From: an uncultured Methylococcaceae bacterium
GTDB lineage: Bacteria > Pseudomonadota > Gammaproteobacteria > Methylococcales > Methylomonadaceae
Assembly (NCBI GenBank): GCA_903934035.1
Contig: CAIZMK010000201.1
Span: forward strand, 1-41,863
Length of the DNA stretch: 41,863 nt
Direction of reading: 5' to 3'
Positions 1 through 8,764 of this stretch are shown piece after piece. The first letter of the stretch is position 1. Each line of letters begins with the position of its first letter. The translations under genes and the position numbers were made by a program. The notes below the pieces were generated by a model, which was not told the DNA's origin, ran no database searches, and worked only from the letters and a program-made list of their open reading frames with translations.

Positions 1-218
1 CGTAGGGGCGTATTGCATACGCCCTTTTATAACGAACTTAATTTTACAGGGCGAATGAATTCGCCCCTACGACCAGCAGCACAATATTAAGGATATGGCT
101 GCAGGCCGGAATAAGACTTTTCAAGCGCGAGCGACAAAAGCGTTTCCGGCATATACAACGACCCTGTGCCGGAAACGCTTTATTTGCTTACGCTCATAAA
201 GCCTTATTCCGGCCTACA
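1..218. repeat. 218-bp repeat unit, copy 1 (two palindromic modules)
   Basis: This unit is almost identical to 251-468, offset by exactly 250 bp. Module A (1-71) has terminal inverted repeats cgtaggggcg/cgcccctacg. Module B (100-218) is a long imperfect palindrome whose arms begin with ggccggaataag and end with cttattccggcc, with internal gtttccggc/gccggaaac. The differences from copy 2 are a few point changes. Related module B copies occur elsewhere in the window. It is non-coding and probably a REP/MITE-type intergenic element. The left edge may be cut by the window. Confidence 0.85.
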
Positions 219-250
219 AAGGCTTAGCTGTGGGCATTGACGCAAAACTC

Positions 251-468
251 CGTAGGGGCGTATTGCATACGCCCTTTTATAACGAACTTAATTTTACAGG
301 GCGAATGAATTCGCCCCTACGACCAGCATCACAATATTAAGGAAATGGCTGTAGGCCGGAATAAGACTTTTCAAGCGCGAGCGAGAAAAGCGTTTCCGGC
401 ATATACAACGACCCTGTGCCGGAAACGCTTTATTTGCTTATGCTCATAAAGCCTTATTCCGGCCTACA
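251..468. repeat. 218-bp repeat unit, copy 2
   Basis: This is the second copy of the unit at 1-218, separated from it by a 32-bp spacer. Module A is 251-321 and module B is 350-468. The near identity suggests recent duplication of the two-module composite as one unit rather than independent insertions. Confidence 0.85.
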
Positions 469-739
469 GCTAAACTTTTGTAGCTGATCGGGGTTTGCAA
501 CCCGACTGAAACGTTTAGGTGCTTCAATAATTTGGAAACCTTATGCGTTAGGAACGGGTTTATAAACCCCGTCCTTCATAACTAATATGCATCGGTGTTT
601 TAGTTGATTTTTCACATTGTAAAGAGTTGCTGGGGTTTTTTAAAATGATAGTGCGTTCATAAAACTCATACAATTTTAATTTGCATTAATTCTGAATTCG
701 GTTATACCTCTAGTCGGAGATAGCGTTACAAGAAAAAAC
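469..739. other. Intergenic stretch with small inverted repeat
   Basis: No coding region is visible. A short repeat pair, cggggtttgcaacccg near 489 and acgggtttataaaccccgt near 554, forms inverted and internally palindromic segments typical of intergenic repeats. The rest is AT-rich without a recognisable signal. Confidence 0.5.
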
Positions 740-785
740 TTGATCAGATTGGTCTCTTATTTAAGACCAGTCTGATCAAACCTTT
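740..785 (+). terminator. Rho-independent terminator-like hairpin
   Basis: A 16-bp stem (740-755 with 764-779, one G-T pair) encloses an 8-nt loop and is followed by ACCTTTTTATC. No gene lies upstream inside the window, so it ends an unseen or lost transcription unit, or insulates the small ORF at 878. Confidence 0.7.
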
Positions 786-877
786 TTATCTCCCAATAAT
801 TTAAATCACAATCAAGCAGCCCTAAAGTGACTCGCATTACTGTTATTTTGTTGTGCTGACATATCAAGGTAATAATT

Positions 878-991
878 ATGTTTGATAATAATGATAAAGA
901 AACCCAAAAAAATATCTTAACCACATTATTGATTGTTGCTTGTGTAGTAATATGGTTAACAATTCAATTGTTTCCAGAGTTCCCTATGTAA
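878..991 (+). CDS. 37-aa single-pass membrane micro-protein
   Basis: This ORF is too short for the ORF track. It starts at ATG 878 with AAGGT 7 nt upstream and ends at TAA 989-991. The product has a charged N-terminus (MFDNNDKETQK), one hydrophobic segment of about 17 residues (roughly 13-31) and a short tail ending FPEFPM. It sits alone between two strong hairpin terminators (740-785 and 1062-1100), which marks off a private transcription unit and argues that it is real. I do not recognise a family. It could be a small accessory subunit of a membrane complex, but nothing here shows which one. Confidence 0.5.
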   Translation: MFDNNDKETQKNILTTLLIVACVVIWLTIQLFPEFPM

Positions 992-1061
992 GAAGATAAC
1001 TAAATATTATGGTTAGTTATGCTTTAGATGAACTCCTCTTAGACCTAAATTCACCAACATT

Positions 1062-1100
1062 ACTATATGTAAAAAAATTTAATTTTTACATATAGTTTTT
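1062..1100 (+). terminator. Rho-independent terminator-like hairpin
   Basis: A 14-bp perfect stem, actatatgtaaaaa with tttttacatatagt, is followed by TTTTTC. It lies 70 nt after the stop of the 37-aa ORF and probably ends that transcript. Confidence 0.7.
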
Positions 1101-1403
1101 CTTAAGCTCTTTAGCTTTATCAATAGGTTATTCGATTTGAATTTGATAGGATTTTAGGTAATCTGTGTGTTATCAAAAATCGATTCTTGAAGTATAACTA
1201 AGTATAGGTAGTCGTATTTTGACCATAAGTCCATGGTCTTAATTTATTGCAACGTAGTGATCTTTTCTTAATTGCTCGTTATTTTTAAAGCTCCAATGAC
1301 TAACAATGGTTTAATATTAAAAGCTTTCATCTCGTTCTGTAGGTATGGAGTTTTTTTTTCTTACGTCGAAAAACAATTGCAGTCGTAAACCCAAGGCATA
1401 AAT
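1101..1403. other. Intergenic upstream region of globin-STAS gene
   Basis: About 300 bp of AT-rich sequence without an ORF. It presumably holds the promoter of the gene at 1404, but I see no convincing pair of promoter boxes. Confidence 0.4.
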
Positions 1404-2285
1404 ATGAACAACAATAAAATAGAGCGTCTTAAAAATAAATTCAATATTACTGAGGCTGATATTGAGTATGTTCGTGAAGCAGGAAAATTACTAACTGAGC
1501 ATTTGCCTGAGTTTATTGATGAATGGTATGTCTGGCTAAACAAGCAAGAAGAGTTTTCACAGTTTTTTGGTTCAAACGCTAGCAACTTAATACAAGTTCA
1601 AAAGCAGCAATTTTTCCATTGGCAAGGTTTTTTTGCCGCCAATATTAACGATGATTATGTGAAAAGCCGACGCTATATTGGCCAAGTCCATGCCAGTATT
1701 GGTTTACCAAACGATATTTATTTCGCAGGCATGACGATGTCTTCGCAATTGTTGTCAAATATGCTTCGGAATATCAAACCAATGCCCGCGAATGTCGGTG
1801 ATATGGTCGATGCTTTAACTAGGCATATTTTTCTTGATACCTATTTAGTTATGGATGAAATAGCTAGCATTAAAAATACGAAATTATTAGATAGCCACAA
1901 ATCCATGATGGAAATGTCTACGCCAATAACACCTATTTGGGAAGGGATTTTACTATTACCTTTATTAGGCATTTTGGATTCAAGTCGCAGTCAAGACATC
2001 ATGAATAAGTCGCTGTCTAAAATAACTGAAGATCGAACTAAGGTATTTATTTTAGATATTAGTGGCGTTGCTGCTATAGACACGGCTGTAGCGAATCAAT
2101 TAATAAAAATCACTAAAGCAACCCAGTTAATGGGTTGTGAAGCAATTATTTCTGGAATATCTCCAGCTATTGCACGAACTATTGTTGAGCTAGGTGTAAA
2201 CACAGGTGAAATAAAAACCACATCTACATTGCGCGATGCTTTCGAAATCGCTTTGAAGTTAATTAATGTTCAAATTGTAAAGTAG
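1404..2285 (+). CDS. RsbR-like sensor: N-terminal globin (protoglobin-type) + C-terminal STAS domain
   Basis: A 293-aa protein. Residues ~1-150 look like a globin-coupled sensor domain: the segment around His96 (IGQVHASIGLPNDIYFAG) matches the proximal-histidine helix of HemAT/protoglobin-type sensors. Residues ~170-290 form a STAS domain of the RsbR type. The two threonines phosphorylated in Bacillus RsbR have counterparts at Thr227 (AIDTAVANQL) and Thr259 (IARTIVELG). In known stressosomes RsbR assembles with RsbS and is phosphorylated by RsbT. Neither partner gene is next to this one, so it is an orphan here. AAGG 7 nt upstream supports the ATG. A heme/oxygen input is inferred from the family. 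Confidence 0.8.
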   Translation: MNNNKIERLKNKFNITEADIEYVREAGKLLTEHLPEFIDEWYVWLNKQEEFSQFFGSNASNLIQVQKQQFFHWQGFFAANINDDYVKSRRYIGQVHASIGLPNDIYFAGMTMSSQLLSNMLRNIKPMPANVGDMVDALTRHIFLDTYLVMDEIASIKNTKLLDSHKSMMEMSTPITPIWEGILLLPLLGILDSSRSQDIMNKSLSKITEDRTKVFILDISGVAAIDTAVANQLIKITKATQLMGCEAIISGISPAIARTIVELGVNTGEIKTTSTLRDAFEIALKLINVQIVK

Positions 2286-2329
2286 TCATTTAAATTGTTC
2301 GGTAGATATACATTGGTAGCATAAATTTT

Positions 2330-2794
2330 ATGAAAATTTACCAGCTTTATCGTCAACAATACCTTAGTTTAAGTGTTCAGGAGGCTTGGGATTTTTTATC
2401 ATCTCCCTATCACCTGAATGACATTACTCCTGATTTTTTTCATGTGACCATCAATTCTAAAGTACCGGAAAAAATTTATAGTGGCTTGATGCTCAGTTAT
2501 CAAATGAAAGCGGTTTTTGGAATTCCTATGAGCTGGTTGTCAGAAATTAGTCATTGTGATGAGCCTAAGCGCTTTGTTTATGAACAGCGTATTGGACCCT
2601 TCAAGTTTTGGAGTCATGAAGTATGTTTGACTGAAACCCAAAATGGACTAATGCTTGAAGATATCATGTGTTATGCAATGCCCTTGGGTTGGCTAGGACA
2701 GTGTCTTAATACAGTCTTGATAGCGAGTAAACTTGACAGAATATTTGATACTCGTCGTGACTATTTGAATAGTCGATGGGGGCAAGTGCTTTAA
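2330..2794 (+). CDS. SRPBCC (START-like) ligand-binding protein
   Basis: A 154-aa cytoplasmic protein with the pattern of the SRPBCC/START-like helix-grip fold: N-terminal strand, a helix with AWDFLSSPYHLNDITP, alternating strands, and a long C-terminal amphipathic helix with FDTRRDYL. Such proteins bind hydrophobic ligands in a cavity. It begins 44 nt after the globin-STAS gene and precedes the desaturase operon. Similar SRPBCC genes commonly accompany cfa/DUF1365-type clusters, which suggests a role with lipid or lipid-like substrates. No clear Shine-Dalgarno is seen before the ATG. The function beyond the fold is unknown. Confidence 0.7.
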   Translation: MKIYQLYRQQYLSLSVQEAWDFLSSPYHLNDITPDFFHVTINSKVPEKIYSGLMLSYQMKAVFGIPMSWLSEISHCDEPKRFVYEQRIGPFKFWSHEVCLTETQNGLMLEDIMCYAMPLGWLGQCLNTVLIASKLDRIFDTRRDYLNSRWGQVL

Positions 2795-2887
2795 TGGCAT
2801 TAATTGGCTTTCTTTGCAGGTTTTAAAAAATAATAAAAAAGCATGTGCCTAGTATAAAAATCGACATGAAAATATCAGTGCAGGGTG

Positions 2888-2915
2888 TTGACGTCTTATA
2901 AGCTTGTGTTATGTT
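2888..2915 (+). promoter_or_regulatory. Possible sigma-70 promoter for the lipid operon
   Basis: TTGACG (2888-2893) and TATGTT (2910-2915) are separated by 16 bp in the 277-bp gap before the desaturase. Start of transcription would be near 2922, giving a leader of about 150 nt. This is a match by eye only. Confidence 0.3.
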
Positions 2916-3071
2916 TAAAGCTGATTTTATTTTAAAAGAATTGCGTAAAAAACTAAGATTCAAAGATTAGCATTAAAGATGTTTTGGTTATTTTAGGGTA
3001 GCTGTTCAGGATAGGTGTTTGTGCTTCATTCAGACAAAATAAAAATTAGAGTGTTAACGTTGGAGTAGTTG

Positions 3072-4010
3072 ATGTCTTGGCAAAACCTGTTTACTAAAGT
3101 ATTTGCTTGGTTTGATAATAGCAATGTAAAAATAACTGATAATGTCGGTGAAAGTATCGATTGGATGCGGGTCATTCCATTTATTTTAATGCATCTGGTC
3201 TGTTTACTGGTTTTAGTAGTGGGCTGGAGCCCCGTTGCCTTATGGGTCGCTTTGGCATCTTATCTGCTGCGTATGTTTGCCATTACCGCTTTTTATCATC
3301 GCTACTTTTCTCATAAGTCTTTTAAAACATCACGTTTTGCTCAGTTTTTATTCGGAGTGCTAGGTGCAACAGCTACTCAGCGCGGACCTATTTGGTGGGC
3401 TTCGCACCATCGTCGTCATCATATTTATTCTGATAAAGATAAAGACATTCATAGCCCTAGAAAAGGTTTTTTATGGAGCCATATGGGCTGGTTTTTATGT
3501 CTTAAGAACTTTAGTACCCAAGAACATTGTGTACGCGATTTGTTTAAATTCCCTGAATTAGTTCTACTGGATCGATTTGACACGCTGGTGCCGATAATTT
3601 ACGGGTTCTTTATGTTATTCCTAGGTCAGTACTTAGAATACGCCTATCCAGAATTACAGACTAATGGCTCGCAAATGTTGATTTGGGGTTACTTTGTGTC
3701 CACTATCGTTTTGATACATTGCACATTGTTTATCAATTCGCTGGCTCATATTTGGGGTCGTCAACGTTACCAGACTGGAGATGATAGCCGCAATAATGGT
3801 TTTCTTGCCTTGATAACGATGGGGGAGGGTTGGCATAATAATCATCATCATTATCCCGCATCGACTCGGCAAGGTTTTTTTTGGTGGGAAATTGATATGA
3901 GCTACTATCTGCTAAGGTTGATGTCACTATTTGGCATCATCTGGGATTTAAAGCCAGTTCCAGCTAATCGCTTGTATTCAAATCTAATTCAAAAAGAGGC
4001 GCAATCATGA
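3072..4010 (+). CDS. Membrane acyl (delta-9 type) fatty acid desaturase
   Basis: A 312-aa integral membrane di-iron desaturase. The three histidine boxes are present in order: HRYFSH, HRRHH and HNNHH, interspersed with hydrophobic segments. Such enzymes insert a cis double bond into acyl chains bound to CoA or lipid. The ORF track begins at a TTG (3069), but ATG 3072 is better placed, 6 nt after GGAG. Its stop overlaps the next ATG (ATGA), so it is translationally coupled to the FAD enzyme. Supplying the double bond that the downstream CFA-like methyltransferase acts on is a natural inferred role. Confidence 0.9.
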   Translation: MSWQNLFTKVFAWFDNSNVKITDNVGESIDWMRVIPFILMHLVCLLVLVVGWSPVALWVALASYLLRMFAITAFYHRYFSHKSFKTSRFAQFLFGVLGATATQRGPIWWASHHRRHHIYSDKDKDIHSPRKGFLWSHMGWFLCLKNFSTQEHCVRDLFKFPELVLLDRFDTLVPIIYGFFMLFLGQYLEYAYPELQTNGSQMLIWGYFVSTIVLIHCTLFINSLAHIWGRQRYQTGDDSRNNGFLALITMGEGWHNNHHHYPASTRQGFFWWEIDMSYYLLRLMSLFGIIWDLKPVPANRLYSNLIQKEAQS

Positions 4011-5248
4011 AGATAGCTATTGTGGGTAGTGGTATTTCTGGGCTTTATGCGGCCCATTATTTGAGTAAACAGCATCAGATTACAGTGTATGAGGCTAACA
4101 GTATACTGGGTGGTCATACTGATACGCATAATATCGATCTGGGTGAGAAAACTTATGCAGTAGACACAGGTTTTATAGTCTTTAACGAACATAATTACGT
4201 TAATTTCTGCCAATTCCTTAAGGATTTGAAGGTAGAATCGCAGCCTTCCGTGATGACTTTTAGTGTAGCCGATGCTATTTCGGGTCTTGAATATAATGGC
4301 ACTGACTTGGATAAGCTATTCTGCCAACGACGAAACTTGTTTCGGCCGCGCTTTTATCGCATGGTTAAAGATATTTTGCGTTTTTACCGTGAAGCGCCTT
4401 CGCTGTTAGAAAGCAGCGATGATATTTTGACATTAGGCGACTATTTAGATCAACAGCAATACAGTCAGACCTTTATTGATGATCATATCTTACCCATGGC
4501 GAGTGCCTTATGGTCTGGTTCGCCGCAATTGGTGAGAAATTTTCCTGCCCGTTATTTTGTAGCTTTCATGGCTAATCATCAGATGTTAAAGACCGAAAAT
4601 AGACCTGAGTGGCGAACTGTTTGCGGAGGTTCTTCTAGTTATATTGAGGCATTTAAGGGCACTTTTAATGGTGATATCCGCTTAGATTGCCCCGTGTTGG
4701 CGGTTAGCCGAGATAAAAACGGTGTCATCTTAAGAAGCCATCAAGGTCAAGAGCGCTATGACCAAGTTATTATGGCTTGTCATAGTGATCAAGCCTTGCG
4801 TTTGTTGCAAGATGCCAGTGTTCAAGAAACAGAAATACTGGGCAACATGACCTATCAAGACAACGATGTAGTACTGCACACCGATGCCCACTTAATGCCG
4901 AAGCATCCTAAAGCCTGGGCAAGTTGGAATGCCCTTAAACTTAGCGAAACTCAGTCTGGTTGTACCGTCACTTATTACATGAATATGCTGCAAAATTTGG
5001 ATGCACCAGAACCCTTGTTGGTAACACTTAATTGCACCGATCAAATTGATTCAGCAAAGATATTACAGCAAAGGCATTATCATCATCCTGTCTATACACC
5101 GGCAAGTTTGGCTGCACAAAAGCGTCGTGATGAGATTAATGGTATTAATAACACTTGGTATGCCGGTGCTTATTGGGGTTGGGGATTTCATGAAGATGGT
5201 GCTAAAAGTGCACAACAAATTATTGATCGTTTAAGCGAGGCTAGATGA
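4007..5248 (+). CDS. FAD-dependent oxidoreductase, amine-oxidase-like (COG2907 type)
   Basis: A 413-aa flavoprotein. The N-terminus carries the dinucleotide-binding motif [13 protein letters not shown] followed by a conserved Glu (YEAN). The C-terminus has the signature [13 protein letters not shown] typical of this family, which co-occurs with DUF1365 and CFA-like genes. The biochemical substrate is not established to my knowledge. The context (desaturase before, DUF1365 and CFA-like methyltransferase after, all overlapping) points to oxidation or isomerisation of a membrane fatty acyl chain. It overlaps the desaturase by 4 nt and DUF1365 by 4 nt. Confidence 0.88.
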   Translation: MKIAIVGSGISGLYAAHYLSKQHQITVYEANSILGGHTDTHNIDLGEKTYAVDTGFIVFNEHNYVNFCQFLKDLKVESQPSVMTFSVADAISGLEYNGTDLDKLFCQRRNLFRPRFYRMVKDILRFYREAPSLLESSDDILTLGDYLDQQQYSQTFIDDHILPMASALWSGSPQLVRNFPARYFVAFMANHQMLKTENRPEWRTVCGGSSSYIEAFKGTFNGDIRLDCPVLAVSRDKNGVILRSHQGQERYDQVIMACHSDQALRLLQDASVQETEILGNMTYQDNDVVLHTDAHLMPKHPKAWASWNALKLSETQSGCTVTYYMNMLQNLDAPEPLLVTLNCTDQIDSAKILQQRHYHHPVYTPASLAAQKRRDEINGINNTWYAGAYWGWGFHEDGAKSAQQIIDRLSEAR

Positions 5249-6012
5249 ACGCCTTAAATAGTCGATTATTTAAGGGCTGGGTTCGTCATCGTCGCTATTC
5301 TCCCAAAAAGCACAGCTTTAAATATGGAATCTACATGAGCTGGATTGATCTATCTGAGCTAGATCAGGTCATGGCATTAAGTCCTTTTTGGTCCTTGGAA
5401 CGATTCAATCTAATCAGTTTTTATCGAAAAGACTATTTGGGCGATGCGGGGCAGGATTTGTCGACGGCTATAAAAAAACGTATAGAAGAACATGCGGGCG
5501 ATCAGTTTAACGGTCGAATTTGCTTGTTAACACATTTACGCTTTTTAGGTTTTTGTTATAACCCCGTCAGTTTTTATTTCTGTTATCCCGAGGGCTCAAA
5601 TACGCCTCGTTATATTCTTGCTGAAATTAATAACACGCCATGGAATGAGCGCTATTGCTATGTATTAGATACTGCCGATAGTCCAGTTAAAAATAATAAA
5701 TGGGAGTTTGGTTTTGATAAAGCCTTCCATGTCTCTCCATTTATGCCGATGGAACAGTATTACCGTTGGAAATTTAGTTTAGATGACAATAATCTGACTA
5801 TACACATGGAGTTACAACAAGATAATGACTGCTGTTTTGATGCCACTTTGCAATTAAAAGCCCAAGAATTGAATCAATCTGTTCTGAATATGATGCCATT
5901 CAGATACCCTTTTTTAACCTTGTCAGTGCTTTTTTCAATCTATTGGCAGGCATTAAGGTTGTGGCTGAAAGGTATCCCTTTTTACGATCATCCAAACCAT
6001 AAAACTGAATAA
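5245..6012 (+). CDS. DUF1365 family protein
   Basis: A 255-aa protein recognised by the DUF1365 pattern near its start ([22 protein letters not shown]), the conserved core [20 protein letters not shown] and [10 protein letters not shown]. This family is almost always found beside the COG2907 FAD enzyme and a CFA-like methyltransferase. No catalytic role is established to my knowledge. The start overlaps the previous stop (ATGA), so stoichiometric co-translation is likely. There is no signal peptide, and the C-terminal part has one hydrophobic stretch that could touch the membrane. Confidence 0.88.
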   Translation: MNALNSRLFKGWVRHRRYSPKKHSFKYGIYMSWIDLSELDQVMALSPFWSLERFNLISFYRKDYLGDAGQDLSTAIKKRIEEHAGDQFNGRICLLTHLRFLGFCYNPVSFYFCYPEGSNTPRYILAEINNTPWNERYCYVLDTADSPVKNNKWEFGFDKAFHVSPFMPMEQYYRWKFSLDDNNLTIHMELQQDNDCCFDATLQLKAQELNQSVLNMMPFRYPFLTLSVLFSIYWQALRLWLKGIPFYDHPNHKTE

Positions 6013-6028
6013 TCTATTGGAGAATTCT

Positions 6029-7291
6029 ATGAGTGCAGTCGTCGCTTCTTTAAGCAAAAGCCCCTCACGAATTGATTTGCTGTTACGCAAAGCATTTCTG
6101 GATAAACTTGCCCACTTAGAAAATGCCGTATTAACTATTTCCGATGCTTTGGGTGAGTGTAAATTAGGGTCTGAAAGTTCTGATGGTTTATCTGCCAGAA
6201 TCGAGGTGCTGGATATGAGTTTTTATCGGCAAGTTGGCCTAGGTGGCTCTATAGGTGCAGCTGAATCTTATATGGATCAGCAGTGGCAGGCCGATGATTT
6301 ATGTAGTGTTATACAAATTTTAGTACGTAATCGTGATTTGCTTGATAGCTTGGAAGGTGGTTTGGCGACACTGGCTAATCAGTTGCTCAAAGTGTGGCAT
6401 TTTGCAAATCGCAATTCTCAACAAGGCAGCAAAAAAAACATAGCTGCACATTATGATCTTGGCAATGATTTGTTTGCGCTGTTTTTAGATCAACACGGCA
6501 TGTATTCTTCAGCGACTTTTTATCAAGCCGAACAGAGTCTGGAAGATGCCTCAACCGCTAAACTTGAGCGCATCTGTCAAAAGTTAGATTTACAACCCGA
6601 GGATCATGTTGTTGAAATAGGAACGGGTTGGGGTGGTTTTGCTACTTATGCGGCTAAAAATTATGGTTGTCAAATTACCACGACAACTATTTCAAAAGAA
6701 CAATTTCAGGCTGCTCAACAGCGGATTGCCGAAGCGGGTGTGGCAGGTCAAGTTACGGTGTTGATGGAAGACTATCGTGATTTGCAAGGCAGTTATGACA
6801 AATTAGTTTCAATAGAAATGATTGAAGCGGTGGGGCATCACTACTTAGATACTTATTTAAAACAATGTGCCGCTTTATTAAAGCCCAACGGTTTAGCCTT
6901 GATTCAGGCAATCACTATTGAAGATAGGTATTATCAACAAGCTTTAAAAAGTGTCGATTTCATTAAGCGTTATATATTTCCTGGAAGCTTTATTCCCTGT
7001 GTAAGTGCGATTGTCGGCAGCGCTTCGCGTAGCACTGATTTACGACTCATTAATCTTGAAGATCAGGGTGAAAGTTACGCCATGACTTTAAATCATTGGC
7101 GCAAACGTTTTATGACCGAATTGGATCAAGTCAGGGCACAAGGTTATAACGAAGAGTTTATTCGTATGTGGGAGTTTTATCTGTGTTATTGCGAAGGTGG
7201 ATTTTTAGAAAAATCTATTTCTAATGTGCAGTTACTCTTAGCTAAACCCGCTAATCGTCGTCAACAATGGTTACCTAATTATGAATCTTAA
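6029..7291 (+). CDS. Cyclopropane-fatty-acyl-phospholipid synthase family SAM methyltransferase
   Basis: A 420-aa protein of the CFA synthase family. Visible motifs are AHYDLGNDLF, the SAM-binding loop VVEIGTGWGGFATYAA, YIFPGSFIPCVSAI and the C-terminal FYLCYCEGGF. CFA enzymes transfer a SAM methyl carbon onto the double bond of membrane lipid acyl chains. In clusters with an FAD oxidoreductase the product may be something other than a simple cyclopropane (for example methylated or furan acyl chains); that is inference. The ORF track starts at TTG 6017, but that TTG is part of the TTGGAG ribosome site; ATG 6029 is the proper start. It overlaps DUF2878 by 11 nt. Confidence 0.9.
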   Translation: MSAVVASLSKSPSRIDLLLRKAFLDKLAHLENAVLTISDALGECKLGSESSDGLSARIEVLDMSFYRQVGLGGSIGAAESYMDQQWQADDLCSVIQILVRNRDLLDSLEGGLATLANQLLKVWHFANRNSQQGSKKNIAAHYDLGNDLFALFLDQHGMYSSATFYQAEQSLEDASTAKLERICQKLDLQPEDHVVEIGTGWGGFATYAAKNYGCQITTTTISKEQFQAAQQRIAEAGVAGQVTVLMEDYRDLQGSYDKLVSIEMIEAVGHHYLDTYLKQCAALLKPNGLALIQAITIEDRYYQQALKSVDFIKRYIFPGSFIPCVSAIVGSASRSTDLRLINLEDQGESYAMTLNHWRKRFMTELDQVRAQGYNEEFIRMWEFYLCYCEGGFLEKSISNVQLLLAKPANRRQQWLPNYES

Positions 7292-7823
7292 TAATTGGAT
7301 CAATATGCTTTGGATGCAGGTTTTATGGTTTGGATCTGTGATTGGTGCAGCTCATCAGTTGCTATTTTTGGCTCCGTTATTGATGATCGGCTTTGCATTC
7401 TGGGAGTTTCGACCTGGCAGGCATGTTTATGGTGATTTTCAGTTAATCCTGGTCGCAGTATTAATCGGATTGATACTCGACACAACTTGGGTAAGGTTAG
7501 GTTGGCTTGAGTTTTCTGGCGGTTGGGCTTTATCAGAGCGAGCACCCTTATGGATACTCTTGTTGTGGGCAGGTTTAGCCTTAACCATTAATCATTCCTT
7601 GGCTTGGCTGCAATCTCGCTTAGTACTTGCGGCTTTGTTAGCCGCAGTTGGAAGTCCATTAACCTATTTAGCGGCAGCACGTTTTGGAGCTGTTGATATC
7701 GTTAGTGAATCACGAGTTTGGTGTGTAGGGCTGGCTTTAAGCTGGGCAATTGCCTTGCCGCTTCTACTTTGGTTGGCGAATCATTTGAAACACCTTAAAC
7801 AAGAGAAGGAAGCCGATGTTTAG
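7281..7823 (+). CDS. DUF2878 membrane protein
   Basis: A 180-aa protein with about five hydrophobic segments, including GSVIGAAHQLLFLAPLLMIGF, LILVAVLIGLILD and LLLWAGLALTINHSLAWL. The pattern matches DUF2878, a family usually encoded between CFA-like and DUF1295 genes. It overlaps the previous gene by 11 nt and the next by 8 nt. An alternative start is the internal ATG at 7305. No activity is known. Its position suggests a membrane partner for the lipid-modifying enzymes. Confidence 0.82.
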   Translation: MNLNNWINMLWMQVLWFGSVIGAAHQLLFLAPLLMIGFAFWEFRPGRHVYGDFQLILVAVLIGLILDTTWVRLGWLEFSGGWALSERAPLWILLLWAGLALTINHSLAWLQSRLVLAALLAAVGSPLTYLAAARFGAVDIVSESRVWCVGLALSWAIALPLLLWLANHLKHLKQEKEADV

Positions 7824-8583
7824 CATTATTGTTGTTGCAGTTTTTAGTGTCATCGCCATGTTGTTGGCCTGGAATTGGCAAAAGCATCATGATAATGCCG
7901 GTGTTGTTGATGTGGTATGGGCTTTCGGGATGATGTTTGCCGGCCCTTGGTACGCTTTAAATGGCTCTGCGCCTTTGTTATTACAAATAAGTTTAGGTAT
8001 GTTGACCTTTAGTTGGTTTTGGCGCTTGGGTCGTTACTTGCAGGGGCGCGTATTCAGAGAGGCCGAAGATGGTCGTTATCATGCTATGCGCAGAGCTATG
8101 AAAGATAAAGTACAACTAGGATTTCTGTTATTTTTTCTGTTGCAGGCTGGATTTGTCTGTCTATTGTCATTGCCGTTTTGGGCGGTTGCTCAAAATGCAA
8201 ACCCTGAAAGTTATCTGATATTTCTAGCCTTAGTATTAGCCATTTTTGCATTCTATGGAGAAAAGACAGCCGATCATCAACTGGCAGTCTTTAGAAATAA
8301 TCCCGAAAATCATGGTTTGACTTGCCAGAAAGGTTGGTGGCGATATTCGAGGCACCCTAATTATTTTTTCGAATGGTTACACTGGTTCGCTTATCCGTTG
8401 ATGGGGTGGGGCGGTGAATATCAATACTGGTTATTGTTGGCGCCTGTTGTCATGTTTTGTTTTTTATTTTGGTTAACAGGTATCCCGTTTACTGAGCAAC
8501 AGGCTCTACGTAGTCGTGGCGAAAATTATCGGTTGTATCAAAAAACCACTAGCCTATTTATTCCTTGGTGGCCTAAAGCATAA
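7816..8583 (+). CDS. DUF1295 / steroid 5-alpha-reductase-like membrane protein
   Basis: A 255-aa polytopic protein of the DUF1295 (COG3752) family. The diagnostic C-terminal motif YSRHPNYFFEWLHWFAYPL, typical of the steroid-reductase/ICMT fold, is intact, as is the terminal NYRLYQKTTSLFIPW. Members are predicted NAD(P)H-dependent reductases or methyltransferase-like membrane enzymes acting on lipophilic substrates. The start overlaps the DUF2878 stop by 8 nt. It is the last tightly coupled gene; a 181-bp gap follows. Confidence 0.88.
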   Translation: MFSIIVVAVFSVIAMLLAWNWQKHHDNAGVVDVVWAFGMMFAGPWYALNGSAPLLLQISLGMLTFSWFWRLGRYLQGRVFREAEDGRYHAMRRAMKDKVQLGFLLFFLLQAGFVCLLSLPFWAVAQNANPESYLIFLALVLAIFAFYGEKTADHQLAVFRNNPENHGLTCQKGWWRYSRHPNYFFEWLHWFAYPLMGWGGEYQYWLLLAPVVMFCFLFWLTGIPFTEQQALRSRGENYRLYQKTTSLFIPWWPKA

Positions 8584-8764
8584 GCTAGATTGATTGAGCG
8601 TATTAGTTATAACAATCTTGTAGAGGTGATATTAAGTTCTTTATATTTAAGGTGGAAAATGCTTGAATCTTTAGACTCAATGCCATTAAGTAAAAGAGTA
8701 GAAAAACTGTAGAGGCGACAAAAACTTGCCTTAATGGCTATGATGTTTAAACGGGAGTCTTAAA

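Noticed and set aside
1-468. Possible CRISPR array
   Set aside because: Only two long (218-bp) units with internal palindromes and a single 32-bp spacer; CRISPR repeats are much shorter and many. No cas gene is present.
1361-1585. 74-aa minus-strand ORF
   Set aside because: Shadow of the globin-STAS gene on the opposite strand, without a ribosome site.
8660-8715. Short frame ATGCTTGAATCT... with AAGGTGG upstream
   Set aside because: Only 17 codons and no other support; left as part of the DUF1295-lipocalin gap.
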